A DNA stretch of 46,852 bases from Burkholderia sp. E7m39 (GCA_001319865.1 BBSL01000236.1:1-46852), one strand, 5' to 3'; shown: positions 1 through 8,395, counted from the stretch's first letter. Translations and numbers: made by a program. Notes: generated by a model not told the origin, from the sequence alone.

Positions 1-105
1 GCCAGCAGCAAGGCGCGGCAGTTCACCGCGTTCGTCGAGGAATGCCTCGCGCCGGAGTTTGCTCCCGAGCGGCTGACGGCGCGCGGCAAACCGGGCTACG
101 CATGA
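1..105 (+). CDS. C-terminal end of a LysR-type transcriptional regulator (partial)
   Basis: An open frame runs from the first base to a TGA at 103-105 and gives 34 residues. The stretch SSKARQFTAFVEECLAPEF resembles the last helix of LysR-type effector domains, where a conserved Lys/Arg-x-Phe-x-x-Phe pattern precedes the C-terminus. The start and the DNA-binding domain lie outside the window. The next gene is convergent (160-1308, minus strand), so this regulator would end only 54 bases from it. The family call rests on this short tail, so it is tentative. Confidence 0.45.
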   Translation, partial: ASSKARQFTAFVEECLAPEFAPERLTARGKPGYA

Positions 106-159
106 CGGCGCGCCGGCGCGGAACAAGCTGATCCGCGCGGCGCGAGTCCGTCGCTTCTC

Positions 160-1308
160 TCAGGCCGTCTCGGCTTCGTCCGCGGTTGCGTCGTCTTGCG
201 CGGCATTCGACGCCTGCGACGCGTCATACGCACGGAAGTCCGAGTAGTGCGCTTGCGAGCCGCCCCAGAACGCGGCGCGCACATACGGCGTGAGCGGCAG
301 AGCGTGCTGCAGGCGATACGGGAGGTCGGGATTCGACGAAAAATGGCGGCCGAACGCGACGAGATCGGCATCGCCCGATTCGACGATCGCGTGCGCGCTT
401 TCGCGATCGAAGCCGCCCGCCGCGATGATGGGGCCCGAGAAGTGCTCGCGCAGATACTTCACCGCGACGGGCGGATGGCCTTCGTGCAGGGTGTCATCGC
501 CTTTGACGCGCGGCTCGATCACGTGCAGATAGGCAATCTTGTACGTGTCGAGCACACGTGCGACGTGCTTGAACGTCGCCTCCGGGTTGCTGTCGGACAC
601 GCCGCCCCATTCGCCCGACGGCGAGATGCGCACGCCGACGCGTTCCGCGCCCCAGACGGAGATCAGCGCTTCGAGCGTCTCGCGCAAAAAGCGGACGCGG
701 TTTTCGACGGGGCCGCCGTATGCATCGGTGCGGCGATTGGTGCCGTCCTGAATAAACTGATCGACCAGATAGCCGTTCGCCGCATGCAGCTCGACGCCAT
801 CGAAACCTGCGTCCTTCGCGCGCTGCGCGGCGGCGCGGAATTCCTCGACGATGCCGGGGATTTCTTCGATACCGAGCGCACGATGCGGCGAAACCGGGAC
901 GAAACCATCCTTCGTCAAGGCGATGCCGTCGAACGGCACGACGGAAGGCGCAACGGGCTCGAAGCCGCCCGTCACCTCGACGTGGCTCTGACGGCCGCCA
1001 TGAATCAGCTGCAGGAACACGAGGCCGCCTTTCGCGTGCACGGCGCGCGTGATGGCCTTCCAGCCTTCCATCTGGCCGTCGTGAAAGATGCTCGCCGCAC
1101 CGAGATAGGAGCGCGCCGTCGCCGACACGCTCGCCGCCTCGACGATTTCCAGACCGCCTCGCGACGCGCGCTGTCCGTAGAAGTCGGCCATCATCGGGCT
1201 GGGGATGTCGTCGGGTTGAATGGTGCGCAGGCGCGTCATCGGCGCAAGCACGACACGATGCGAAAGTGCGTATGCACCGAGCTGGATAGGGTTGAACAGC
1301 TTAGCCAT
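160..1308 (-). CDS. Alkene reductase, old yellow enzyme family (FMN, NADPH)
   Basis: A 382-aa TIM-barrel flavoprotein of the OYE/N-ethylmaleimide reductase group. These enzymes use FMN to reduce activated C=C bonds of enals, maleimides or nitro compounds. The N-terminus MAKLFNPIQLGAYALSHRVV and the PMTRLR segment are typical, Thr25 being the usual FMN-tuning residue. HGGR lies at 103-106, and the substrate-binding His175/Asn178 pair sits in VELHAANGYL, followed by DGTNRRTDAYGG. The length is normal for the family. I chose the ATG at 1308 because GAGGAA lies just upstream; the frame is open further 5' but has no better start. It is monocistronic, with a hairpin separating it from dipZ upstream. 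Which electrophile it reduces cannot be told from sequence; a nemA-like role is possible. Confidence 0.9.
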   Translation of the reverse strand: MAKLFNPIQLGAYALSHRVVLAPMTRLRTIQPDDIPSPMMADFYGQRASRGGLEIVEAASVSATARSYLGAASIFHDGQMEGWKAITRAVHAKGGLVFLQLIHGGRQSHVEVTGGFEPVAPSVVPFDGIALTKDGFVPVSPHRALGIEEIPGIVEEFRAAAQRAKDAGFDGVELHAANGYLVDQFIQDGTNRRTDAYGGPVENRVRFLRETLEALISVWGAERVGVRISPSGEWGGVSDSNPEATFKHVARVLDTYKIAYLHVIEPRVKGDDTLHEGHPPVAVKYLREHFSGPIIAAGGFDRESAHAIVESGDADLVAFGRHFSSNPDLPYRLQHALPLTPYVRAAFWGGSQAHYSDFRAYDASQASNAAQDDATADEAETA

Positions 1309-1538
1309 GATTGTTCCTCGATTCAGTGTGCGCGCCGGAAAATCCGGCGCTGCGTTGAGGAGCAATGTATCCATTCCGGCGCGGCGCGGGAACGCTCGAA
1401 AAGGAATGACGCTCATTCCAGATCGGGATAGATGGCGCGCATCCAGCGGCGGCAGCTGGAGCGCGCCTGACTCGCCTGACTCCATTGAGTCCACTGACGA
1501 ACGCCAGGCGCGGACGCTTTGCGCCGCCCGAAGCGACA

Positions 1539-1568
1539 GACGCCACTGGCGCAGAGCGCAGTGGCGTC
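1539..1568 (-). terminator. Strong hairpin after dipZ, terminator-like without a T tract
   Basis: GACGCCACTG at 1539-1548 and CAGTGGCGTC at 1559-1568 are perfect 10-bp arms, and an inner CGC/GCG pair can extend the stem. It lies 23 bases after the dipZ stop and before the reductase gene on the same strand. Neither side has a run of T, so it may stop transcription weakly or protect the 3' end. Confidence 0.45.
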
Positions 1569-1590
1569 GCGGGAAGCCCGGCCGTCGCGG

Positions 1591-3384
1591 CTAGCCGAAC
1601 GTGAAGGAGAACGCCTGCACGCCGGGATCGAGGAATTCGATCGTGAAGGTCCGGTCGCGCACGTCATCGTGTTGACGCACGAGCTGATAGAGGCGCGCGC
1701 TCGTGACCGTGCCGCTGCCGTCGGGCGCGACGTCGGCGCCGTGCGAGTCGCCCGGCGGCGCGCCGTCGATCGTCACGCGAAACCGCACGGGCTTGCCGTT
1801 CGCGCCGGGTCCGAGCACGAGGTGCAGGTCGCGCGCATGGAAGCGGTAGGCGATGCGGCCATGCGCATCGCCCAGAACGGCCGCCTCGCTGCCGACGATC
1901 CATCGGCCGCCGAACGCCCAGCTGTTCAGCCGCAACTGCGGCGGCACGCTGTAGCTCGCGACGTCGTCGGGGCGGACGTCTTCCGGCGAAGCAAAGCCTC
2001 GCGCCTGCTGATAGCCGACATAGGTTTCGCCCGACGCGACGTTCGCCGTGTCGGCCGCCGCCTGCGCGCCCGCGCCCTGGATGGGCGGCAGATCGCGCGA
2101 CGGCGTCGACACACCCGATTGCGCCAGCAACTGCTGGATGACCTTTTCGGCCTCGCCATAGCCGCCTTCGCCGAAGTGGTGATAGCGGATGCGGCCCTGC
2201 GCATCGACGATGTAGAACGCGGGCCAATACTGGTTGTCGAACGCGCGCCAGATCCGGTAGTCGTTGTCGATCGCGACGGGATAACGCACGCCGAGATCGG
2301 CGGCCGCGCGCTTCACGTTCGACGGATCGTGCTCGAAAGCGAACTCTGGCGTGTGCACGCCGACCACGACGAGACCGTCGTTGCGATAGCGGTCCGACCA
2401 GGTCTTCAGATACGGCAGCGTGCGCAGGCAATTGATGCACGAATACGTCCAGAAGTTGACGACGACGACCTTGCCGCGCAACGCGTCGCCGGTGAGGGGC
2501 GGCGAATTGAGCCAGCCTTGCGCGCCGTCGAGCGGCGGCAGACGCCCTTCGACGGGAAGCGCCGACGGCACGCGAGCGCTGATGCGCCGGATGTGCGTGC
2601 GGATTCGGGCGCCGCTGCCGTCGATGTTGCCGTTAGTGACGCTGGCGACGGGACGCGAGCCCGAGCCGAGCAGGCCGACCAGCCGGCTCTCGATGCCCGC
2701 CGTCGAGGTCGACGGCACCAATGCGAGTGCGCGCGTGTCGAAGCCCGATGCGATGGCGGCGACGCTCAGCAGCACGAGCGCGCCCATCGCGCGGCGCACC
2801 CGTTCGCCGAGGCCGAGCGAGCGCTTCAGGGTGTCGAGGGCGCGCTTGCCGAGCCCGGACACCACGGCCAGCGAACCGGCGGCGCCGCACGCATAGGCCG
2901 TCAGCGCGGCCGCCGTCTGCCACGTCGCGCCGTGCAGCGACGCGCCCGTGAGGATCAGGCCGAGAATGGGACCGGCGCACGGCGCCCACAGCAGGCCCGT
3001 CGCGGCGCCGAGCAGCAGCGCCGAGCCGATCTGGAAGCGCGTGCCGTGCGCATGCGAAAACGAGTTGAAGCGGTTGCCGACGTCGGCCAGCGGGCGCGAC
3101 AGACGTTCGGAGATGGCGGGAAAGAGCAGCGACGCGCCGAACACGGCGAACAGCGCGAGCGACACCCAGCGTCCGTAGTGGCTCAACTGCACGGCGCCAT
3201 TGAGCCCCGCGATGCCGATGCCCGTGACCGCCGAGAACGTGAGCGCGAGCCCGGCCAGCAACGGCAGCCTGCCCGTGACGAAAGGCCGGTCGGCACGCGC
3301 GAACACGAACGGCACGACGGGCAGGATGCACGGGCTCAAGATGGTGAGCACGCCGCCGAGAAACGCGATGACGATGAGTAACAT
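1591..3384 (-). CDS. dipZ: DipZ-type fusion: CcdA membrane electron carrier plus thioredoxin-like domain
   Basis: A 597-aa inner-membrane protein that should carry reducing equivalents from cytoplasmic thioredoxin to the periplasm. The N-terminal CcdA/DsbD-like region (about 1-235) has several membrane segments and its redox cysteines at Cys19 (SPCILP) and Cys136 (APCAGP). A redoxin domain (about 280-425) has the CxxC motif at Cys316-Cys319 in TYSCINCLRTLPYL. A C-terminal domain of about 170 residues resembles the extra C-terminal domain of mycobacterial-type DipZ. The ATG at 3384 has a very good ribosome site, AGGAGG; a longer open frame upstream lacks one. No cytochrome c maturation genes are adjacent, so the target could be envelope disulfides or peroxidases. 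A direct repeat 160-177 bases upstream may control it. Confidence 0.88.
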   Translation of the reverse strand: MLLIVIAFLGGVLTILSPCILPVVPFVFARADRPFVTGRLPLLAGLALTFSAVTGIGIAGLNGAVQLSHYGRWVSLALFAVFGASLLFPAISERLSRPLADVGNRFNSFSHAHGTRFQIGSALLLGAATGLLWAPCAGPILGLILTGASLHGATWQTAAALTAYACGAAGSLAVVSGLGKRALDTLKRSLGLGERVRRAMGALVLLSVAAIASGFDTRALALVPSTSTAGIESRLVGLLGSGSRPVASVTNGNIDGSGARIRTHIRRISARVPSALPVEGRLPPLDGAQGWLNSPPLTGDALRGKVVVVNFWTYSCINCLRTLPYLKTWSDRYRNDGLVVVGVHTPEFAFEHDPSNVKRAAADLGVRYPVAIDNDYRIWRAFDNQYWPAFYIVDAQGRIRYHHFGEGGYGEAEKVIQQLLAQSGVSTPSRDLPPIQGAGAQAAADTANVASGETYVGYQQARGFASPEDVRPDDVASYSVPPQLRLNSWAFGGRWIVGSEAAVLGDAHGRIAYRFHARDLHLVLGPGANGKPVRFRVTIDGAPPGDSHGADVAPDGSGTVTSARLYQLVRQHDDVRDRTFTIEFLDPGVQAFSFTFG

Positions 3385-3543
3385 GAATTCAACCTCCTGA
3401 TCCGCAATGGGTTGGTTCAACCGGTAAGCACGCAGCGACGTGATGGCGCGCGTGCCGTTATGCGCCATTACAGTCCGCGCATGTATCGGGTGAATGTCAG
3501 GAAGGAGGTGTTGCGTATCGCGTTGTAGCGGGCAGGGCGTGTG

Positions 3544-3561
3544 AGATACACGGCGATACAA
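3544..3561 (-). promoter_or_regulatory. Direct-repeat element upstream of dipZ (TGTATC-N4-TGTATC)
   Basis: Read on the minus strand this is TTGTATCGCCGTGTATCT: two TGTATC half sites spaced 10 bp apart, as OmpR/PhoB-type response regulators bind. It is followed 16 bases later by TACAAC, a possible -10. It ends 160 bases from the dipZ start. The same 18-mer, differing at 2 positions, lies upstream of the second Tat hydrolase at 7154-7171. Confidence 0.4.
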
Positions 3562-3678
3562 ATAAGCCGCTGCGGGCCGCGGCGCGCATACCCGGATCGC
3601 CGGACCGCGCGCGGACCGGGCGCCGGGCGGCGCACCCGGAACCGCGCGGATCACGCGCTCATCGCGCGGATCTCGCCG

Positions 3679-4722
3679 TCACAGCCGCACGACCTGCATG
3701 ACGGCGTCGGCGAATGCCTGCGGCGCCTCTTGCGGCAGGTTGTGGCCGATTCCGCCGCTCACGTTGCGGTGCTGATACTTGCCCGTGAATTTTTTCGCAT
3801 AGGCCGACGGGTCCGGATGCGGCGCGCCGTTCGCGTCGCCTTCCATCGTGATGGTCGGCACGGCGATGTCCGGCAGCATCGCCAGACGCTGCTCGAGTTC
3901 GTCGTACTGCGGCTCGCCTTGCACGAGTCCGAGGCGCCAGCGGTAGTTGTGAATCACCACGGCGACGTGATCGGCGTTCTCGAACGATGCGGCCGTGCGC
4001 TGATACGTCGACTCTTCGAAATGCCACTTCGGCGACGCGAGTTGCCAGATCAGCTTGTTGAAGTCGTGGCGATTGGCTGCGTAGCCCGCCGCGCCGCGAT
4101 CCGTGGCGAAGTAGAACTGGTACCACCACGCGAACTCCGCCTTTGGCGGCAGCGGCTTTTCGTTGGCCTTCTGGCTGCCGATCAGATAGCCGCTCACCGA
4201 CACCAGCCCCTTGCAGCGCTGCGGCCACAGCGCGGCGATGATGCAGGCGGTGCGCGCGCCCCAGTCGAACGCGCCGAAGATGGCCTGATCGATCTTCAAC
4301 GCGTCCATCAGCGCGATGATGTCGACGGCGACGACGGCCTGCTGGCCGTTGCGCGGCGTGTCGGAGGCCAGAAAGCGCGTCGAGCCGTATCCGCGCAGAT
4401 ACGGCACGATCACGCGATAGCCCGCCGAAGCCAGAATCGGCGCGACGTCGACGAAGGCGTAGATGTCGTAGGGCCAGCCGTGCAGCAGGATGACGGGCTG
4501 ACCGTCTTTCGGCCCCGTGTCCACATAGCCGATGTTCAGCGTTCCGGCATCGATCTGCTCGATGGCATCGAACGACGTATGGTGGGCAGCCTTCTTCGCG
4601 GCATGGGCGCCTTTGGCCGATTGCGCATGGGCGAGATGGCCGAGGCCCAGTTCGAGCAGCCCGAGACCCGCCGCGGTCGTGCCCACCAACCGGCGACGAC
4701 GAAGATTGACCGTGTCTTGCAT
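3679..4722 (-). CDS. Tat-exported alpha/beta hydrolase, epoxide hydrolase/dehalogenase-like (paralogue 1)
   Basis: A 347-aa secreted alpha/beta hydrolase. A twin-arginine-type leader (RRRRLVGTTAAGLGLLELGL, ending AHAQS) covers about residues 8-35. The oxyanion motif HGWP is at 81-84, and FDWGAR supplies an aspartate nucleophile (Asp153), as in haloalkane dehalogenases and epoxide hydrolases rather than serine esterases. A late GHNLPQEAP carries the catalytic His. I prefer the ATG at 4722 because AAGGAG lies 7 bases upstream; the ATG at 4728 is too close to it. It is about three-quarters identical by eye to the gene at 7352-8395, including long identical blocks in the cap region, so the two arose by duplication. 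The substrate is unknown. Confidence 0.87.
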   Translation of the reverse strand: MQDTVNLRRRRLVGTTAAGLGLLELGLGHLAHAQSAKGAHAAKKAAHHTSFDAIEQIDAGTLNIGYVDTGPKDGQPVILLHGWPYDIYAFVDVAPILASAGYRVIVPYLRGYGSTRFLASDTPRNGQQAVVAVDIIALMDALKIDQAIFGAFDWGARTACIIAALWPQRCKGLVSVSGYLIGSQKANEKPLPPKAEFAWWYQFYFATDRGAAGYAANRHDFNKLIWQLASPKWHFEESTYQRTAASFENADHVAVVIHNYRWRLGLVQGEPQYDELEQRLAMLPDIAVPTITMEGDANGAPHPDPSAYAKKFTGKYQHRNVSGGIGHNLPQEAPQAFADAVMQVVRL

Positions 4723-5022
4723 GTGCATTCTCCTTGGATTTATTCAGATCGTCTGATGAGCATGATGGCCACGCGCAGTGTCCCATCTATTTCATCACGC
4801 GACATGGTAACGATCGCCTGTTGCGTCGGCATGCCTTCGTGCGACGCGAAACGTCGTCTGCGGCTGCTGTTGCGACCCGCTACTATCGTGGTTCAGCAAC
4901 GGCTGCCGTCGTGCGTGGGCGGCCTCTCGCGGGAGATGAGCCTCGCGGCCAGGATCGGGCAACCGCCTGATCCCGTTCACGCGTGCGCCGCGACATTCCC
5001 CGTCAGACCTGAGGAGACAACC
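4723..5022. other. Divergent intergenic region between hydrolase 1 and amidase
   Basis: These 300 bases separate two divergent starts and must hold both promoters. I find no convincing small gene, repeat or terminator. The ribosome site of the hydrolase (AAGGAG, minus strand) and of the amidase (GAGGAGACAACC, plus strand) are at its two ends. The TGTATC direct repeat found near dipZ and hydrolase 2 is absent here. Confidence 0.6.
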
Positions 5023-6423
5023 ATGCACGAACTATGGCGCTTGTCGGCGGCCGAACTGGCAGGGCTTGTCCGGGCCCGCGAGGTGTCCGCGCGCGAGGCG
5101 GCGCAGTCCGCGCTCGAGCGCCTCGATGCCGTCAATCCCGTCATTCATGCAGTCGTCGAGCATCGGCCCGAGTCGGTGCTCGACCAGGCGGACGAAATCG
5201 ATCGAGCGATCGCGCGCGGCGATGATCCGGGTCCGCTCGCGGGCGTGTGCGTCACCGTGAAGATCAACACGGACCAGGCAGGCTTTGCGACGACCAACGG
5301 CGCGCGTTTGCAGGCGGATCTGATCGCTCAGGCCAGCAGCCCCGCCGTCGACAATCTGCGCAAAGCGGGCGCGATTCTGCTTGGCCGCAGCAACTCGCCG
5401 ACCTTCGCGTTGCGCTGGTTCACGTCGAATCTGGTTCATGGGCGCACGCTGAACCCGCGCAATGCTGGGCTGACGCCGGGCGGCTCGTCGGGCGGCGCGG
5501 CTGCGGCCGTTGCCGCGGGCATCGGGCAACTCGCGCTCGGCACCGACATCGGCGGCTCGATCCGCTATCCGGCCTATGCGTGCGGCGTGCACGGGCTCCG
5601 ACCGAGCTTCGGACGCGTGCCCGCGTTCAACGCGTCGTCGCCGGAACGCCCGATCGGCGCGCAACTGATGTCGGCGGCAGGGCCCATCGCGCGCACGATC
5701 GACGATCTGCGCCTTGGCTTCATCGCGATGGCCGCGCCCGATCTTCGCGACCCGTGGCATGTGCCGATGCCGCTCGAAGGGCGCGCCGTACCGGTGCGCG
5801 CCGCGCTGTGTCTGCGTCCCGGCGCCCTGCGGATCGCAAAGGAAGTCGAAGATGCGTTGCTCGATGCCGCGCGCCGCTTGAAGGACGCGGGGTGGACCGT
5901 CGACGAAATCGACGACGTTCCGTCGATCCGCGAAGCCGGGCAACTGCAGGAGCGGCTCTGGCTCGGCGACGGCTTCGACGCGCTCGCGGACGCCGTTGCG
6001 CGCGACGGCGATCCGGGCGCAAGCGCGGTCGTCGCGAACGCGCGTCTGAAGGTGAAGGATTTGCCCGCCGACGTCATCAGCCGTTCGCTCGTGCGTCGCA
6101 CGACGCTGGTTCGTCAGTGGCGGCTGTTTCTCGATCAATACGCCGTCGTGCTGATGCCGGTTTCTGCGGAACTGCCGTTTCCGGACGACCTCGACCAGCG
6201 CGGCGCGCAAGGTTTCGACCGGGTGTGGGAGGCGCAGCTCACGATGCGCGCCCTGCCCGCCACGGGCTTGCCGGGACTCACCGTCACGACGCAACTGGTC
6301 GGCGGCGTGCCCGTCGGCGTTCAGATCGTCGCGGCGCATCATCGCGAGGATCTGTGTCTGCTGGCAGGCCGTGCGATCGAAGCGCGCGGCGTTCCGCCTT
6401 CGCCGGTCGATCCCGTCGTCTGA
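5023..6423 (+). CDS. Amidase-signature family amidase
   Basis: A 466-aa amidase-signature enzyme that hydrolyses a carboxamide to acid and ammonia. The Ser-cisSer-Lys triad is visible: Lys80 in CVTVKINTDQAGF, Ser155 in TPGGSSGGAAAAVAAG, and nucleophile Ser179 in GTDIGGSIRYPA, with the family's usual 24-residue Ser-Ser spacing. The length is normal, and no signal peptide is seen, so it is cytoplasmic. The start is the ATG at 5023 with GAGGAG upstream; the frame is open far upstream, but that part lies opposite the hydrolase gene and is not coding. It sits between two related hydrolases and ends toward the convergent universal stress gene. The substrate is not predictable. Confidence 0.9.
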   Translation: MHELWRLSAAELAGLVRAREVSAREAAQSALERLDAVNPVIHAVVEHRPESVLDQADEIDRAIARGDDPGPLAGVCVTVKINTDQAGFATTNGARLQADLIAQASSPAVDNLRKAGAILLGRSNSPTFALRWFTSNLVHGRTLNPRNAGLTPGGSSGGAAAAVAAGIGQLALGTDIGGSIRYPAYACGVHGLRPSFGRVPAFNASSPERPIGAQLMSAAGPIARTIDDLRLGFIAMAAPDLRDPWHVPMPLEGRAVPVRAALCLRPGALRIAKEVEDALLDAARRLKDAGWTVDEIDDVPSIREAGQLQERLWLGDGFDALADAVARDGDPGASAVVANARLKVKDLPADVISRSLVRRTTLVRQWRLFLDQYAVVLMPVSAELPFPDDLDQRGAQGFDRVWEAQLTMRALPATGLPGLTVTTQLVGGVPVGVQIVAAHHREDLCLLAGRAIEARGVPPSPVDPVV

Positions 6424-6472
6424 GCGCGCGCGGCGGGCGGCGCGCGCCGCTTCGCAACGCGGCGCATGGAAC

Positions 6473-6922
6473 TTACGCTTGCGAAGCGATGACCGTCACG
6501 ATGGTCGTGCCTCGCAAGCGCTCGGCCAGATCGAGGTGAACGGGGCGCTCGCCCCACCAGCGCGACAATCCTTTCCTTCGGCGATGTCCGATCACGACGA
6601 TCTCGGGGCCGAACGCCGTCACGTGTCCCGACACGACGTCGACGGGCCGTCCGAACTTCACGAAGCCATACGCCGGCACACCGCGATCGGCGAGTTGCCC
6701 GACGGCCGTGTCGAGCGTGCGGCGAGCGAATTCTTCCAGACCCTTGAACGCGAGATCCGACAGCAGCCCCCCGCATTTCGCGTTCGCAGTGGCAAGGTCG
6801 ACGACCGCGACAACGTCGACATGTGCCGACAATGCCAGCGAGAGTTGCGTGCAACGTTCCAGCGCGGCTTGCGCTTCCGTCGTGCCATCGTACACAAGCA
6901 GCATTTTCGATAAGGAAGTCAT
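6473..6922 (-). CDS. Universal stress protein (UspA family)
   Basis: A 149-aa single-domain protein with the Usp pattern: MLLVYDGTTEAQAALERCTQ at the N-terminus (beta-1 and the D-G-s/t turn), then VDVVAVVDL, VKFGRP and PEIVVIGHRRRKG. The usual ATP-binding signature, G-x2-G-x9-G-S/T, is not clean: after IGHRRRKGLSRWW the spacing departs from it and the segment ends LRGTTIVTVI, so nucleotide binding is uncertain. The start at 6922 is a best guess because no strong ribosome site is present; Met7 at 6904 is an alternative. It is convergent with the amidase. These proteins are usually induced in stress or growth arrest. Confidence 0.8.
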   Translation of the reverse strand: MTSLSKMLLVYDGTTEAQAALERCTQLSLALSAHVDVVAVVDLATANAKCGGLLSDLAFKGLEEFARRTLDTAVGQLADRGVPAYGFVKFGRPVDVVSGHVTAFGPEIVVIGHRRRKGLSRWWGERPVHLDLAERLRGTTIVTVIASQA

Positions 6923-7153
6923 GTTTTGGGCGAGACAGTCAGGCGATGAAGTGGCGGCTGTCGTGCGAAAGGAAGCGGCTGATTGAAAGCGGCTGATTGG
7001 CACGGCAAACCTCGGTGCATCCGATAGAAAAATCAGGTGCTTTACCCGACAACACCTCACTGCGCGGATCTATTCCGCCTGCATGGCGAGCAATGCGAGG
7101 CACGGGCGTCACGAAGCGCTACGTCACGATTCCGGCGACACGCGAAACGCGCC

Positions 7154-7171
7154 TTGTATCGCAATGTATCT
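7154..7171 (+). promoter_or_regulatory. Direct-repeat element upstream of hydrolase 2 (TGTATC-N4-TGTATC)
   Basis: TTGTATCGCAATGTATCT has two TGTATC half sites 10 bp apart, the layout bound by OmpR/PhoB-type regulators. Fourteen bases later comes TACATA, a possible -10. It matches the dipZ upstream element in 16 of 18 bases and lies at nearly the same distance from its start codon (about 180 bases). Joint control of the two genes is an inference. Confidence 0.42.
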
Positions 7172-7237
7172 GCGTAACCGCCTGTTACATAGCGATTCAT
7201 TGGCGCACATGGCGGACATACCGCAGATACGTGCGCC
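7166..7237 (+). promoter_or_regulatory. Cluster of nested palindromes in the leader of hydrolase 2
   Basis: Within 72 bases: GTATCTGCG (7166-7174) pairs with CGCAGATAC (7222-7230); GTAAC-CGCCT-GTTAC is at 7174-7188; GGCGCAC (7202-7208) pairs with GTGCGCC (7231-7237) around an inner GCGG/CCGC. The region lies 115-186 bases before the start codon, between divergent genes. It could be overlapping operators or a folded mRNA leader. I recognise no known riboswitch. The rest of 6923-7351 shows no gene. Confidence 0.35.
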
Positions 7238-7351
7238 GTGTCCAATACGTCCTGGCAGCCGACGTGGCTTAGGCAAGCGGCCAGCGCAAAGCACGCGCTG
7301 GCGTGTGAGGCAACCGGCTGATGCTCAACCGTGAAAAAAAGGGAAAAGACC

Positions 7352-8395
7352 ATGTCGGATCAGATCAACACTCGCCGCCGCCGGCTGTTAGGGACGACGC
7401 TTGCAGGCCTCAGCCTGATGGAACTGGGACTCGCGAGCGGCATTGCTCACGCGCAAACGGGCTCGGGCAATACGAAAGCAGCGGGTTCGCGCGCCGCCTC
7501 GTTCGATACGATCCGGCAGATCAACGCCGGGTCGCTGAATCTCGGCTATGCCGAAGCGGGGCCGCAAAACGGACCTGTCGTCATTCTGGTTCACGGCTGG
7601 CCGTACGACATCTACAGCTATGCCGAGGTCGCGCCGATGCTCGCGGCCGCGGGCTATCGCGTGATCGTGCCGTATCTGCGCGGCTACGGCTCCACGCGCT
7701 TTCTGTCCGCCGACACGCCGCGCAATGGCCAGCAGGCCGCGATCGCCGCCGACATCGTCGCGCTGATGGACGCGCTGAAAATCGACAAGGCAGTTCTGGG
7801 CGGCTTCGACTGGGGGGCGCGCACCGTCAATATCATCGCCGCGTTGTGGCCGGAGCGCTGCAAGGCGATGGTGTCGGTGAGCGGCTATCTGATCGGCAGC
7901 CAGAAGGCAAACGAAAAGCCGCTGCCGCCGAAGGCGGAGTTCGCGTGGTGGTATCAGTTCTACTTCGCGACGGAGCGCGGCTACGCAGGCTACGAGGCGA
8001 ATCGCCACGACTTCAACAAGCTGATCTGGCAACTCGCGTCGCCGAAGTGGCAGTTCGACGACGCCACCTACGAACGCTCGGCGGCATCGTTCAACAATCC
8101 CGATCACGTCGCCGTGGTGATCGACAACTATCGCTGGCGACTCGGTCTGACCAAAGGCGAGCGTCAGTACGACGAGATCGAAAAGCGTCTCGCCACCGCG
8201 CCGACCATCTCGGTGCCGACCATCACGATGGAAGGCGACGCGAACGGCGCGCCGCATCCCGAGCCGTCCGCCTACGCGAAGAAGTTCACGGGCAAGTACG
8301 AGCACCGGAATATCGGCGGCGGCACCGGCCATAACCTGCCGCAAGAGGCGCCGCGCGCATTCGCCGACGCCATCATCGACGTCGCCCGCTTCTGA
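7352..8395 (+). CDS. Tat-exported alpha/beta hydrolase, epoxide hydrolase/dehalogenase-like (paralogue 2)
   Basis: A 347-aa relative of the gene at 3679-4722 with the same plan: twin-arginine-type leader RRRRLLGTTLAGLSLMELGL ending AHAQ, oxyanion motif HGWPYDIY, aspartate nucleophile in GGFDWGARTV, an acid in TMEGDANGAPHP and the catalytic His in GTGHNLPQEAP. ATG 7352 is preferred; a GTG at 7331 in the same frame would add seven lysine-rich residues. The ribosome site is weak (AAAAGGGAAAAG). The duplicate pair flanks the amidase and universal stress genes, and this copy alone has a long structured upstream region with the TGTATC direct repeat, so the two copies are probably expressed under different conditions. 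Confidence 0.88.
   Translation: MSDQINTRRRRLLGTTLAGLSLMELGLASGIAHAQTGSGNTKAAGSRAASFDTIRQINAGSLNLGYAEAGPQNGPVVILVHGWPYDIYSYAEVAPMLAAAGYRVIVPYLRGYGSTRFLSADTPRNGQQAAIAADIVALMDALKIDKAVLGGFDWGARTVNIIAALWPERCKAMVSVSGYLIGSQKANEKPLPPKAEFAWWYQFYFATERGYAGYEANRHDFNKLIWQLASPKWQFDDATYERSAASFNNPDHVAVVIDNYRWRLGLTKGERQYDEIEKRLATAPTISVPTITMEGDANGAPHPEPSAYAKKFTGKYEHRNIGGGTGHNLPQEAPRAFADAIIDVARF

Noticed and set aside
1478..1491. GACTC-CATT-GAGTC palindrome upstream of the alkene reductase
   Set aside because: Only 5-bp arms, 170 bases from the start, in a region with short direct repeats; too weak to call an operator.
1519..3381. 620-codon plus-strand frame opposite dipZ
   Set aside because: It is the mirror of a well-supported gene, very Arg/Ala-rich and without any domain; long antisense frames are common in GC-rich DNA.
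4723..5022. In-frame N-terminal extension of the amidase
   Set aside because: The open frame runs back through the antisense of the hydrolase gene; the ribosome site and family length place the start at 5023.
6424..6472. GC-rich symmetric sequence between amidase and universal stress gene
   Set aside because: Alternating GC runs give apparent palindromes by chance; no clear single stem or T tract.
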